A stretch of DNA of 64,000 nt from Nitrospirota bacterium. Its GTDB lineage: Bacteria; Nitrospirota; Leptospirillia; Leptospirillales; Leptospirillaceae. The notes under the pieces were generated by a model. It was not told where the DNA came from, ran no database searches, and was given only the letters and a program-made list of their open reading frames with translations. The stretch spans positions 48,801-112,800 of the forward strand of contig JAMCWM010000015.1 of the NCBI GenBank assembly GCA_023481175.1, in the 5' to 3' direction. The position numbers and the translations under genes were made by a program. Positions 38,785 to 47,273 of the stretch are shown here, one piece after another (position 1 is the stretch's first letter; each line of letters opens with the position of its first letter).

Positions 38785-39307
38785 CGTCCGCACAAAGTCC
38801 CTGTTCCGGCATGCGCTCTTCCTTCTGCTTCTTCCGGTGGTGGCCTGCCAGTCGCTTCCACCGGTCCGGACTCCTCCTTCCTGCCCTCCTCCCGTCGTCA
38901 TTCTTCCTCCCTTTGCCATCGCAGAGATCAGCCATCACGACGCCCAGTACTTCGCAGGGATGTCCTACCTCTTTACGAAACACTACTACAGGGCCGCCCG
39001 GGCTCTTCTGAAGCAGCGATCGTCCCTCGGAGACCTGTCTTCCGCCGTCCGCGACAGGCTCGTCTTCGCCTGGGCCCTCGCCGACCTTCATCTGGGCCCC
39101 GGGAAGCGCCACGAAGGACGAGACCTTTTGAGAACCCTCAACGGGGAAAAAACGCCGACGGAGTTGAAGGAGGCGTCCCAGAGGCTTCTTGCGGATGCAC
39201 AGGACGCCTCGAGGCTACGCAAGGAGCGGGCCCTGCTCCTCCAGAAGCTCACCCAGGTGAAGAAAACCCTGAAGGAGTTCTCGAATCTGGAAAAGTCCCT
39301 GAAATGA
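38777..39307 (+). CDS. QseG-like outer-membrane lipoprotein
   Basis: This 176-residue protein has a hydrophobic leader and a lipobox (LPVVAC, Cys about residue 24), then a Pro-rich linker and a helical, TPR-like body with a C-terminal coiled coil. In enterobacteria a comparable lipoprotein, QseG, lies between the kinase and the regulator and controls kinase activity from the outer membrane. Position here is identical; sequence similarity cannot be proven by eye. It overlaps both neighbours by a few bases. Confidence 0.75.
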   Translation: MNSVRTKSLFRHALFLLLLPVVACQSLPPVRTPPSCPPPVVILPPFAIAEISHHDAQYFAGMSYLFTKHYYRAARALLKQRSSLGDLSSAVRDRLVFAWALADLHLGPGKRHEGRDLLRTLNGEKTPTELKEASQRLLADAQDASRLRKERALLLQKLTQVKKTLKEFSNLEKSLK

Positions 39308-40683
39308 AGGCCCAGGGCCGCATCCTGATCGTGGACGACTACGCCAATACGCGCCTTTATCTCCGGACTCTCCTGACCCACGAAGGATATGTCGTCTACG
39401 AGGCGGGGAGCGGGCGGGAGGCCCTCGAGGTTCTGAAGGCCGATCCTCTGCCGGCGCACCGTTCCGCGATTCTTCTGGATCTGAAGCTTCCCGACACGAC
39501 CGGCATCGAGCTGGTCGAACCCCTTCGTGCCCTGGCCCCCCAGGTGCCGGTGGTGCTCATGACCGCCCATGCCACGGTGGAGACGGCGGTCGAGGCGATC
39601 CGGAAAGGGGCGGCCAACTATCTCGAAAAACCGATCGACGAGAAGAAGCTTCTGACCCTGCTTGGCGATCTGACCTCGGCTCCCGTCAGACCGGAGAGGC
39701 CGAACCGGTCGGAAGAGGGTCTCCCCCTTCCCCTCCTCGCCGGGGAGAGTCCGGCCGTCAAAAGACTGGCCGAACGCATCCGGAAGGCCGCCTCCCACTC
39801 CATTCCCATCCTGATCACCGGTGAGTCGGGAACAGGCAAGGAGCTGGTCGCCCGATCCATCCACCAGCTCTCGCCCCGGCGCGAAGAGCCGTTCATCGCG
39901 GTGAACACGGGGGCGATCTCACGGGAGCTGGTCAACTCGGAGCTCTTCGGCCACGAAAAGGGCTCCTTCACCAGCGCCCTTTCCCGAAAGGACGGATGGC
40001 TTTCAACCGCCGGAAAGGGAACCCTCTTCCTCGACGAAATCGGAACCATGGACCTTTCGACTCAGATCGCCCTCCTCCGGGTCCTGGAGAACAGGACCTT
40101 CTATCGTGTCGGCGGGACGGAAGAGCTCTCCTTTTATGCCCGGATCATCGGAGCGAGCAACATCGACCCCCTTCTTCTCGTCAACCAGGGCCGCCTTCGG
40201 GAAGATCTCTATTACCGCATGAATGTCTTTCCCATCAACGTTCCCCCCCTTCGCGAACGGGGGGAGGACATTCTTCTCCTGGCACGCCGCTTCCTCGCGG
40301 AGGCCTTCGACAGCCCCGGAATCGCCATCGGCATCTCCCCTGCCGCAAGCGAAATCCTGAGGAGCTACCCCTGGCCCGGCAATGTCCGGGAACTCAAGAA
40401 CCGCATGATCGAGGTTGCGGTGATCCAGGGAACGACCTCCCCGAACCGCTTCGATCTCGAAAAAGACATGATCGCTCCCCTTCTCCACCATCTCCCTTCC
40501 TCCACAGAATCTTCTCCGCTCCCTTCCCTGCCCCGGACGCTGAAGGAAGGGGAAAAGGACCAGATCCGGCGCGCCCTTTCCGAAGCGGAAGGGAACAAGA
40601 GCCTCGCGGCGAGAATTCTCGGCATCAGCCGAAAGGCCCTCTATGCCAAGATGAGGGAATACGGGATCGAAGAGGAGCCCTGA
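39304..40683 (+). CDS. Sigma-54-type response regulator (GlrR/NtrC family) with altered GAFTGA loop
   Basis: This 459-residue protein has a receiver domain with phospho-acceptor D59 (ILLDLKLPD), an AAA+ domain with Walker A GESGTGKE, and Walker B-like GTLFLDEI. A Fis-type helix-turn-helix lies at the C-terminus (NKSLAARILGISRKALYAKM). The sigma-54 contact loop, normally GAFTGA, reads GSFTSA (about residues 220-225). The invariant Phe-Thr core is kept, so sigma-54 activation is still plausible. It is the last gene of the kinase-lipoprotein-regulator operon. Confidence 0.93.
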   Translation: MKAQGRILIVDDYANTRLYLRTLLTHEGYVVYEAGSGREALEVLKADPLPAHRSAILLDLKLPDTTGIELVEPLRALAPQVPVVLMTAHATVETAVEAIRKGAANYLEKPIDEKKLLTLLGDLTSAPVRPERPNRSEEGLPLPLLAGESPAVKRLAERIRKAASHSIPILITGESGTGKELVARSIHQLSPRREEPFIAVNTGAISRELVNSELFGHEKGSFTSALSRKDGWLSTAGKGTLFLDEIGTMDLSTQIALLRVLENRTFYRVGGTEELSFYARIIGASNIDPLLLVNQGRLREDLYYRMNVFPINVPPLRERGEDILLLARRFLAEAFDSPGIAIGISPAASEILRSYPWPGNVRELKNRMIEVAVIQGTTSPNRFDLEKDMIAPLLHHLPSSTESSPLPSLPRTLKEGEKDQIRRALSEAEGNKSLAARILGISRKALYAKMREYGIEEEP

Positions 40684-40728
40684 TCCTCTCCCCCTCCTTT
40701 CTTCAGGAGTCCCACCACGGCCTCGAGA

Positions 40729-41520
40729 TCATCCGAGGTCCTTCCATTTGATAAGTTCCCCCAGAATCCGAAGGATCGTCAGCACGAGAAGGATCCCCTG
40801 AAAAAGACGAATCCGGGAGGATCCCAGCCGCTTCGTGAAGCGCGATCCCAGGACCGATCCCACGAGGGCCCCAAGGACGATCGGAATCGTCGGCGGCGCG
40901 AGGCTTCCGGAGGCTACGATCTTGAAAAGGGAGGCGGCGGCGGCCATGGGGAACATGACCGCCAGGCTCGATCCCACCGCCACGTAGGAGGGGTATCGAA
41001 AGAAAAGGGTCAGAACGGGGTAGAAGAGGAATCCCCCCCCGACCCCCAGGATTCCGCTCGTGAGACCGATGGCCGACAGGACAGGGAATTCCAGGGGAGA
41101 CCCGGCCCGGGCCGCTCCGGACGGATGCTCCGAGGGACGGAATAAAAGGAGAAGAAGCGCGAGACAGGTTTCGGCCAGAAAAAGAAGAAGGATGAGCCGC
41201 CCGGAAAACCGGTAGGAGAGGAATCCCCCGATGGCGCCTCCGGAGAGGGCCGACAGGGCCCAGAGAACGATTCTCCGGATCGGGACATGGGCCGCCGGTC
41301 GGTGGACGAGAATTCCCATGAGCGCCGCAAAGGTGACCTGGATCATGGAGATCTCGGTGGCCTGGAAGGGCGTGATCCCCTGGCCGACCACCAGAGGAAG
41401 AAGAAAGAGCAGGGCGGGAAGGAGCACCACGCCTCCCCCGATCCCCAGGAGCCCCGACAGAAAGCCCGACACGCCTCCCAACCCGAGGTAGATCCCCACG
41501 AGAACAGCCCCCTGTACCAT
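40729..41520 (-). CDS. TSUP (TauE/SafE) family permease
   Basis: This 263-residue inner-membrane protein with about eight hydrophobic segments has the repeated TSUP motif at the start of each half: GFLSGLLGIGGGVVLLPAL and GLTSGILGVGGGFLFYPVL. The family exports sulfite, sulfoacetate or other small sulfur organic anions, or takes up thiosulfate. It lies 19 bases downstream of the lipoprotein gene on the minus strand and probably belongs to the antiporter operon. It converges with the response regulator gene. Confidence 0.9.
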   Translation of the reverse strand: MVQGAVLVGIYLGLGGVSGFLSGLLGIGGGVVLLPALLFLLPLVVGQGITPFQATEISMIQVTFAALMGILVHRPAAHVPIRRIVLWALSALSGGAIGGFLSYRFSGRLILLLFLAETCLALLLLLFRPSEHPSGAARAGSPLEFPVLSAIGLTSGILGVGGGFLFYPVLTLFFRYPSYVAVGSSLAVMFPMAAAASLFKIVASGSLAPPTIPIVLGALVGSVLGSRFTKRLGSSRIRLFQGILLVLTILRILGELIKWKDLG

Positions 41521-41539
41521 TCTTCCCTTCCTGGCCCCC

Positions 41540-42568
41540 TCAGGAGCTTCCCGTATAGATCGTCAAGGTTTCGACGGACTCCCCGGGCAGACTGCCCAGG
41601 GATCCGATGGTCCCCAGCGTTCCTCCCGTATTCAGGATGGCGTCGAGGCCGAAGAGGGAGATCGTCTGATCCGACCCGGCGACCATAAAATTACTGGCGG
41701 GATCGATCGCCAGAAGCGTGGGGGGAGCCGTCAGGGAGAGTCTGGTTCTGGAAAGAGGCGAAAGGGTGCCCCCTCCCGAGTCATAAAGGGCCGTGATCGA
41801 GTAGATGTCGACCGCGGCGGATGCCGGGTCCGGAAGGAGGACGGCCTCGGGCAATGCCGCCCCCGCCAGAGGGCTCCCCCCGGAGTAGGACACGGGCAGG
41901 GTCCATGTGGACTGGGGGGCGAGGGGGCCGCCGGACAGAACATTGGACTGGGGCAGAAGAAGAAGCGTGGTCGTGGCGGACGGTCCGCTGCCGGTCACGA
42001 TCCCGGCGAGAAACATGACCCCGTCCGCCAGGGGCAGCAGAAATCCTCCCGTGAGAGAGGCCGTTTGACCGGAGATGGGCTGGCAGGAGGATGGAGTGAT
42101 CGCCCCGCCCCCCGTCATCTGAACCAGGGTGTTGGCGTCAATGAGGGCGAGGCACCCGCCCGGATCCGCCGGAGTGGTCATGAGCACAACCAGGACCTGG
42201 GGGGTCACCGTCGCAAGAGCCCAGGGAGTGTCTCCCGCGGGGAGATTCACCGTCACAAACGGGGCTGCGGAGGAAAGAGGCAGGGGAGCGATCTGGAAGA
42301 GCCCCTGGCTCCCGCTCCGGACGAGAAAGACAAGGTCGTTGTCCACGTCGGCACTTCCCCAGATCGTCTCTCCCGAAGGGATGGAAAGGCTCGACAATGC
42401 GGCGGGAGATCCGGAAAAGGGAAGGCTGTAGGCCGTTGCCCCTCCTGCGGAAGCGCCCGATTCGCCGGCCACAAGAACCTCGGGAGGGGTGACGGGGTTC
42501 GAGGGAATTCCGCAGGAGGAGAGCCCGAGAAAAAGGAGTGTCAGGAACAGTCCGGGCCCCCTCTTCAC
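41540..42568 (-). CDS. Lipoprotein of unknown function
   Basis: I do not recognise the family. The 342-residue product starts at a GTG overlapping the stop of the antiporter gene (GTGA). It has a hydrophobic leader with a lipobox ending SSC about residue 19, so it should be a lipoprotein. The mature chain is Ser/Gly/Pro-rich with repeated beta-strand-like blocks (for example SIPSGETIWGSADVDNDLVF and LLAIDPASNFMVAGSDQTIS) that suggest a beta-propeller. The reading frame stays open upstream inside the antiporter gene, but that part is out of frame with it and not coding. Confidence 0.7.
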   Translation of the reverse strand: MKRGPGLFLTLLFLGLSSCGIPSNPVTPPEVLVAGESGASAGGATAYSLPFSGSPAALSSLSIPSGETIWGSADVDNDLVFLVRSGSQGLFQIAPLPLSSAAPFVTVNLPAGDTPWALATVTPQVLVVLMTTPADPGGCLALIDANTLVQMTGGGAITPSSCQPISGQTASLTGGFLLPLADGVMFLAGIVTGSGPSATTTLLLLPQSNVLSGGPLAPQSTWTLPVSYSGGSPLAGAALPEAVLLPDPASAAVDIYSITALYDSGGGTLSPLSRTRLSLTAPPTLLAIDPASNFMVAGSDQTISLFGLDAILNTGGTLGTIGSLGSLPGESVETLTIYTGSS

Positions 42569-43785
42569 GGACGGCTCCCGTCGGTGTCCGCAAAGCCCAA
42601 GAATCGGGCCATGGGCGCCGATCCCAGGGCCCCGATGGCAATGGTCCCCACCACGACCGAAAAGACGATGAGGGAGGCCTGGGGGGGAAGAGCGTCGTGG
42701 GCGAGTCCCAGAAGGGCTCCCGCCATGATCCCGGTCTCCCGGACGACGGACATGAATCCCATCTCCTGAAGAGAGAACCGGGACCTTCGGTCGAGGGGAA
42801 GAAGAAGAAAGACGACCAGGGGACGGACCAGAACGACGAGGAAGAGGACCAGCAGCAGGAGACGCATCCAGGAAATCCCTTCCGTCGACCCCGGGATCAG
42901 TGTTCCCATGACCAGAAAGATGAAAAAGCTGGCCAGGTAGGCGACGAGATCGTTCACCGTCTTGAAGGCCTCTCCCGAAAAGGGGGAGGCCTCCTTCTTC
43001 GCGGCCTCGGAGGCCCGGCCCACGACCATCCCGAGCACGAAGGCGCAAAGGAGGGCCTGGCCATGGAGAAAGAGGGAGAGACCGAATCCCGCGAAAAGGG
43101 CCGACAGCATCAGAACCGGCAGATTGTCCCGGAAAAGGCCTATTTTCCGGTGGGTGGCAAGAAGGATGACGGCCATCCCCAGTAAGGCCCCGGAAAGAGC
43201 GCCCCAGAGGAGGGAGAAGGAGAAGTCAAGGAGCGTCCCCGAAAGGGATCCCTCCGGTCGGGAGAGCGAAAGGATGAAGAGGGTCATCAGGCTTCCCGTG
43301 ACGTCCCCCAGGGCGCTCTCGGCCACCAGTGTCTCCGAGACCCGGGGAGGGATCGGGAGCTTTCGGAGGATCGGAAGGATGGAGGCGGGATCGGTCGTGG
43401 ACAGGATCGCCCCCAGGAGAAGCCCTTCGTAAAAAGTCATTCCGAAGAGGCCATGGAGCGCGAGGGCAAGAAGAACGGCGGTCAGAACAATCCCCATGGA
43501 CACCAGGAGGGCGATGGCGATCCCGTGGTCGCGGACCCGGTCGATCCGCGTCCGGATCCCGGCTTCGTAGAGGACGAGAAAGACGGCCCCCAGGAGAAGC
43601 ACATGGCCGGCTCCCATGAGGGACTCTCCGGAAAGGACCCGAAGTCCGGTCGGACCGAGCAGAAGCCCGAGCAGCATGAACCAGAGAATGTCCGGAGTGC
43701 GGAGCCTCTCGGAAAGGCGGGAGAGGAAGAGGGCCGCAACCAGAAGTCCGGAGAGAAGAAGGAACAGGAGTGAGGCTTTTTCCAC
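42565..43785 (-). CDS. Cation:proton antiporter (CPA superfamily)
   Basis: This 406-residue inner-membrane protein has about 12-13 hydrophobic segments. CPA motifs are visible: GPTGLRVLSGES early, STTDPASILPIL in the unwound helix and ESALGDVTGSLM, where the membrane-buried Asp carries ion exchange. It should exchange Na+ or K+ for H+. The start is GTG with AAAGGA before it. It heads a three-gene minus-strand operon with a lipoprotein and a TSUP permease. The ion preference is not determinable. Confidence 0.9.
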   Translation of the reverse strand: MEKASLLFLLLSGLLVAALFLSRLSERLRTPDILWFMLLGLLLGPTGLRVLSGESLMGAGHVLLLGAVFLVLYEAGIRTRIDRVRDHGIAIALLVSMGIVLTAVLLALALHGLFGMTFYEGLLLGAILSTTDPASILPILRKLPIPPRVSETLVAESALGDVTGSLMTLFILSLSRPEGSLSGTLLDFSFSLLWGALSGALLGMAVILLATHRKIGLFRDNLPVLMLSALFAGFGLSLFLHGQALLCAFVLGMVVGRASEAAKKEASPFSGEAFKTVNDLVAYLASFFIFLVMGTLIPGSTEGISWMRLLLLVLFLVVLVRPLVVFLLLPLDRRSRFSLQEMGFMSVVRETGIMAGALLGLAHDALPPQASLIVFSVVVGTIAIGALGSAPMARFLGFADTDGSRP

Positions 43786-43815
43786 AGGATCCTTTCATGG
43801 CCACCGATATACCGG

Positions 43816-43845
43816 AGAATAGTTATTCGTGTATAATAGCCTCAA
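43816..43845 (-). promoter_or_regulatory. Promoter of the antiporter operon
   Basis: On the minus strand TTGAGG and TATTCT are 18 bases apart, about 30 bases ahead of the GTG start. It overlaps the divergent plus-strand -10 at 43832. Confidence 0.45.
43832..43837 (+). promoter_or_regulatory. Consensus -10 box for the 43888 gene
   Basis: A perfect TATAAT lies 50 bases before the ATG; no convincing -35 box is visible. Confidence 0.45.
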
Positions 43846-43887
43846 ACGGATCTCCAAATCACTTTCCACGCAAGGAGTCCACACCCC

Positions 43888-44181
43888 ATGCCCGTCTATT
43901 CCCTTGTGAGCCGGGATCCCGACCATTCCGGAGAGTTCGACCTCTGGCATCCGGAACGGATCCCCGAGGAGGAGTTCGGCGAACTCGTCCTGGAGGCCAT
44001 GCAATGGACAAGCTCCGCCACCTGGCGGGAACAGATTCTTGAAGTGGGACGTTACCTGATCGAGAAACATGGCTTCTCGGAAGCCGGTGGTGTCTACCGC
44101 GTCTCCTATCCCTCCGACTGGTCCAAGCAGACCGTCGGCGACCGTCTCAGGGCGCTTCTGGCCAGGGACCGTTCAGACTAG
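43888..44181 (+). CDS. Conserved-looking small protein, unknown function
   Basis: This 97-residue soluble protein starts at an ATG after a TATAAT promoter. It is acidic and mixed in secondary structure, with a helix around residues 26-60 (EEEFGELVLEAMQW, then a longer helix EQILEVGRYLIEKHGF) and a basic tail. I recognise no domain or catalytic motif. It stands between the divergent antiporter and the PAP2 phosphatase and may be the first gene of a plus-strand run up to rlmN. Confidence 0.65.
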   Translation: MPVYSLVSRDPDHSGEFDLWHPERIPEEEFGELVLEAMQWTSSATWREQILEVGRYLIEKHGFSEAGGVYRVSYPSDWSKQTVGDRLRALLARDRSD

Positions 44182-44197
44182 ACCGCACCCCCCGCGA

Positions 44198-44224
44198 GGC
44201 CCGAAAGGCCCGAAAGGCCCGAAA
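44198..44224 (+). repeat. Three tandem copies of a 9-base unit
   Basis: GGCCCGAAA is repeated exactly three times, ending in a run of A residues, in the short gap before the PAP2 gene. No ribosome-binding site is visible between the repeats and the ATG at 44232. Confidence 0.9.
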
Positions 44225-44231
44225 AAAAATA

Positions 44232-44825
44232 ATGAACAGCCTGATCCATGCCGACCAGAGCCTTTTTCTCTGGGTCAACAATACACTTGACCGCTCCTGG
44301 CTCGATCCGGTCATGGAGGCGGCCACCGCCCTCGGAAACGGCTTCTATCTTTTCCCGATCGGCCTGGCCCTCATGGCCCTCTTCGCCCGAAAGAACTTCC
44401 GCCGCGACTTTGTCCTCTGGGCCTCGACCTCCTTCGCCTCCTTCATCATCGGGACAACCCTCAAGCATCTGGTCCACCGCGACCGCCCCCTGGCCGCATT
44501 CCATTCGGCCATCGTCTCCCATGCCGTCACAATCCATGTTCTGGGCCCCTCCCTCTACGCCAACTCCTTTCCCTCGGGCCACACCTTTACCGCATTTTCG
44601 ACCGCTTCGCTTTTTTCCGGCCTGTATCCCCCCCTGGCCATTCCTCTCTTCGCCCTGGCGACCCTGACGGGCCTGTCCAGGATCTATGTGGGAGCCCACT
44701 TCCCCCTCGATGTTCTGGGAGGGGCGGCCATCGGCCTTCTCTCAACCTTTCTGGTCATGCGGTGGATCGCCCCCCGGTGGGTCCGGGCAGACGCCACCCC
44801 GGACGGCCCGGGGCCGACTCCATGA
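44232..44825 (+). CDS. PAP2-family membrane phosphatase
   Basis: This 197-residue inner-membrane protein has about five hydrophobic segments and all three PAP2 signatures: KHLVHRDRP, PSGHTFTAF and SRIYVGAHFPLDVLGG. The catalytic His residues in the second and third motifs are present. The family dephosphorylates lipid phosphates such as undecaprenyl pyrophosphate or phosphatidate at the periplasmic face. Its stop overlaps the rlmN ATG (ATGA). Confidence 0.92.
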   Translation: MNSLIHADQSLFLWVNNTLDRSWLDPVMEAATALGNGFYLFPIGLALMALFARKNFRRDFVLWASTSFASFIIGTTLKHLVHRDRPLAAFHSAIVSHAVTIHVLGPSLYANSFPSGHTFTAFSTASLFSGLYPPLAIPLFALATLTGLSRIYVGAHFPLDVLGGAAIGLLSTFLVMRWIAPRWVRADATPDGPGPTP

Positions 44826-45886
44826 ATCTCCTCGATCTCCCTGCGAGTCAATGGCCGGATAAATTTCAGGAACTGGGGGAGGCCTCCTATCGCGGCCGCC
44901 AGACCGCCCATTGGGTCTTCCGGAAAGGGATCACCGATCCCCGGGCGATGACCAATCTTCCCCCTTCCACCCGTGCCCTTCTGGAAGAGGAGAGGAGGCT
45001 CGGGATCCCTTCCCTCGAATCGGCACACACCTCCGTGGACGGAACCCGAAAGCTGGCCCTGCGCCTCGCGGACGGACCGGTCATCGAATCGGTTCTGATC
45101 CCTCGCAAGGGACGCATGACCCTCTGCCTGTCCACGCAGGCCGGATGCGGCATCGGGTGCCGATTTTGCCGTACCGCCGCCATGGGACTCATCCGGAATC
45201 TTTCCCCCTCGGAAATACTGGGGCAATGGATCCAGGCGATGCGCCTCCTCGGATTTCCCACGGACAGGGCGAAGGAGGGCCTCAGCATCGACCATGTGGT
45301 CTTCATGGGTATGGGAGAACCCCTGGCCAACCTCGATGCCCTGATTCCGGCCATCCGGAGCCTGACCCATCCCGACGGCATCGGGCTCTCCCCCCGGAGA
45401 ATCACCGTCTCGACATCGGGTCTCGTCCCCAAGATGCGCCTTCTGGGCGAAGCCAATCTGGGAATCCAGCTTGCCGTGAGCCTTTGTGCTCCCGATGACC
45501 TTCTGCGGCGGGAGATCATGCCGGTCGGCCGGATCTACTCCATCGCCGAAATTCTGGAGGCATGCCGGGAGTTCCCTCTCCGGAACCGGGAGCGCGTCAC
45601 CTTCGAATACGTCCTTTTGAAGGGCAAGAACGACCGCCCGGAGCAGGCCCGGTCACTTGGACGTCTGTTGGCGCCCTTTCGCTCGAAGGTCAACCTCATT
45701 CCCTTCAATCCCTTTCCAGGATCGCCCTTCGAACGGCCGGAAGAGGAGGTCGTGCAGGTCTTTGCCGATATTCTTTCGGGATTTCACATTACGGCGACAG
45801 TGCGGAAGTCCATGGGTCCGGACGTGCTTGCGGCATGCGGCCAGCTGGCCCGAGAAAGAGTCGCATCGGCCGGAGCCGAATACTAA
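44822..45886 (+). CDS. rlmN: Dual-specificity 23S rRNA/tRNA adenine-C2 methyltransferase
   Basis: RlmN is a radical-SAM enzyme that methylates A2503 of 23S rRNA and A37 of several tRNAs. The 354-residue protein has the SAM-cluster motif CGIGCRFC (Cys-x3-Cys-x2-Cys) after LSTQAGC, the GMGEPLAN motif, and the mechanistic cysteine near the end in RKSMGPDVLAACGQL. The ATG at 44822 overlaps the PAP2 stop; the open frame before it is within PAP2. A small membrane protein gene follows 15 bases later. Confidence 0.97.
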   Translation: MNLLDLPASQWPDKFQELGEASYRGRQTAHWVFRKGITDPRAMTNLPPSTRALLEEERRLGIPSLESAHTSVDGTRKLALRLADGPVIESVLIPRKGRMTLCLSTQAGCGIGCRFCRTAAMGLIRNLSPSEILGQWIQAMRLLGFPTDRAKEGLSIDHVVFMGMGEPLANLDALIPAIRSLTHPDGIGLSPRRITVSTSGLVPKMRLLGEANLGIQLAVSLCAPDDLLRREIMPVGRIYSIAEILEACREFPLRNRERVTFEYVLLKGKNDRPEQARSLGRLLAPFRSKVNLIPFNPFPGSPFERPEEEVVQVFADILSGFHITATVRKSMGPDVLAACGQLARERVASAGAEY

Positions 45887-45901
45887 GGAGGAGACCGTTC
45901 C

Positions 45902-46219
45902 GTGAGCCAGACCCAACCCTTCATCATGAAGGTGATTCTGTACCTCGGTATTGAATTTCTCCTGATTCAGGGAGGAATGACCCTCAATCTCTACGGGTCG
46001 AGACACAACATCGGCGGGCTTGAAATGGTGTCCTGGTTCGCCATCACGGGCAGCCTTGCGGCGGGGGTGGGATTCGGGGCCCTTCTTTCGGAGGCCCGTC
46101 CTGAGCCCGAGGCGGGACGGGATCCAGGGTTACTCTGGAGAGTCTCTCCCCAGCTTCCCTGGATTTTCGCCCTGTTTCTGATGTACGGAGAATCCTTTTT
46201 CTATTTTCCCAAATTCTGA
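45902..46219 (+). CDS. Small membrane protein, unknown function
   Basis: The 105-residue product starts at GTG after AAGGAGG. It has three hydrophobic stretches (about residues 8-28, 42-62 and 85-103) and ends with FFYFPKF. No family is recognised. It is the last gene of the plus-strand run after rlmN; a small stem with a T run follows the stop. Confidence 0.65.
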   Translation: MSQTQPFIMKVILYLGIEFLLIQGGMTLNLYGSRHNIGGLEMVSWFAITGSLAAGVGFGALLSEARPEPEAGRDPGLLWRVSPQLPWIFALFLMYGESFFYFPKF

Positions 46220-46237
46220 GTCGAAGGACTCCTTTTT
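46218..46237 (+). terminator. Weak intrinsic terminator
   Basis: GAGTC and GACTC pair around GAAG and are followed by a T5 run, right after the stop of the small membrane protein and against the end of the convergent cheV gene. Confidence 0.5.
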
Positions 46238-47222
46238 AAGGCTTGACCGCGATCCCCTGCTCCCTGTGTCGGGTGAGGGCCGCATTGAGTGCCTCCAGAA
46301 ACTTCTGGGGTTCGAATTTCACGACATATTCATCGATCCCGAGCTCCCGCCCCTTCCGCATGTTCTCCGTTCCGCTCATGGAGGAGTTCATGATGACGGG
46401 AATGTTCTTCCATTCAGGGTTTTCCTTGATTTTCTTCACAAAGGAATAGCCATCCATGACCGGCATCTCGACGTCGGAAATGATGGCGGCCAGCTCTTCG
46501 GGGTTTTTCTTCCAGATCTGCGCCATGGCCGATAACCCCTCTTCCCCGTTCCGCGCCAGCGCGACCTTGTAGCCATCCTTGTCCAAAGCCTTGGACAGCA
46601 TGTTCCGCGCGACCCCGCTGTCGTCGACCACGAGGACGGTCTTCCCGGTCGACTCCGCCCTGGGCAGGGATTCGAGGTCGTGCTCCTGTCGCGAATACAG
46701 CCCCATCTCCTCGACGATGCTCTCGAAATCGAGGATCAGGAGAACCTTCCCCGCATCGGGCCCGTCGGAGAGCTTGATCGTCCCGACGACGCTCGAATCC
46801 TTGTGCGTCGCCGAGGAAGGGAGGTTGATCGGGACGATGCTCTTCCAGGAGACCCGCCGGATCTGGACGCTCTGGTGGACGAGAAATCCGAGACGGATGT
46901 TCGAAAACTCCGTCACGATCACCTGGGAGGAGGTGATGCCGGGTGGCTCGGTCACCCGCATCCACCGGGCCAGATTGATGATGGGGATGACGATCCCCCG
47001 AAGATTGATGACCCCGTCCTGAAAAGGGTTGGCGTTGGGAACGGGCGTGATCTCCGGAAGCTTGATGATCTCGATCACCTTGGCGACGTTGACCCCGTAG
47101 ATTCCCTCCAGGACTTTCTCGGGATTGTTCTTGTCCACCTGGAAGATGCGGAAGTCCACAAGCTCCATCTGGTTGGTCCCGACCTGAAGAACGAGATTCT
47201 CGATATCTGTTTTACCGCTCAT
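46236..47222 (-). CDS. cheV: CheV-type chemotaxis coupling protein (CheW-REC)
   Basis: This 328-residue cytosolic protein has a CheW-like domain in residues ~1-175, with INLRGIVIPIINLARWM and LGFLVHQSVQIRRV. A receiver domain follows (about 200-325) with VLVVDDSGVARN, the phospho-acceptor Asp in IISDVEMPVMDGYSF and a later conserved Lys in EYVVKFEP. CheV couples receptors to CheA and adapts by phosphorylation. It is the last gene of a minus-strand chemotaxis block. Confidence 0.94.
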   Translation of the reverse strand: MSGKTDIENLVLQVGTNQMELVDFRIFQVDKNNPEKVLEGIYGVNVAKVIEIIKLPEITPVPNANPFQDGVINLRGIVIPIINLARWMRVTEPPGITSSQVIVTEFSNIRLGFLVHQSVQIRRVSWKSIVPINLPSSATHKDSSVVGTIKLSDGPDAGKVLLILDFESIVEEMGLYSRQEHDLESLPRAESTGKTVLVVDDSGVARNMLSKALDKDGYKVALARNGEEGLSAMAQIWKKNPEELAAIISDVEMPVMDGYSFVKKIKENPEWKNIPVIMNSSMSGTENMRKGRELGIDEYVVKFEPQKFLEALNAALTRHREQGIAVKP

Positions 47223-47273
47223 CGTCCCTGGCTCCTGACAAGGTGTTTTTTTTCCGGCCTCCGGCCATCATTC

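Noticed and set aside
42569..43048. N-terminal extension of the 41540 lipoprotein into the antiporter gene
   Set aside because: The signal peptide and lipobox begin right at the GTG at 42568, and the region upstream codes for the antiporter in another frame.
43888..44181. Possible antitoxin role for the 97-residue protein
   Set aside because: No toxin-like partner is adjacent and no DNA-binding motif is visible.
44198..44224. CRISPR-like repeats
   Set aside because: The three 9-base units are directly adjacent with no spacers, so this is a simple tandem repeat.
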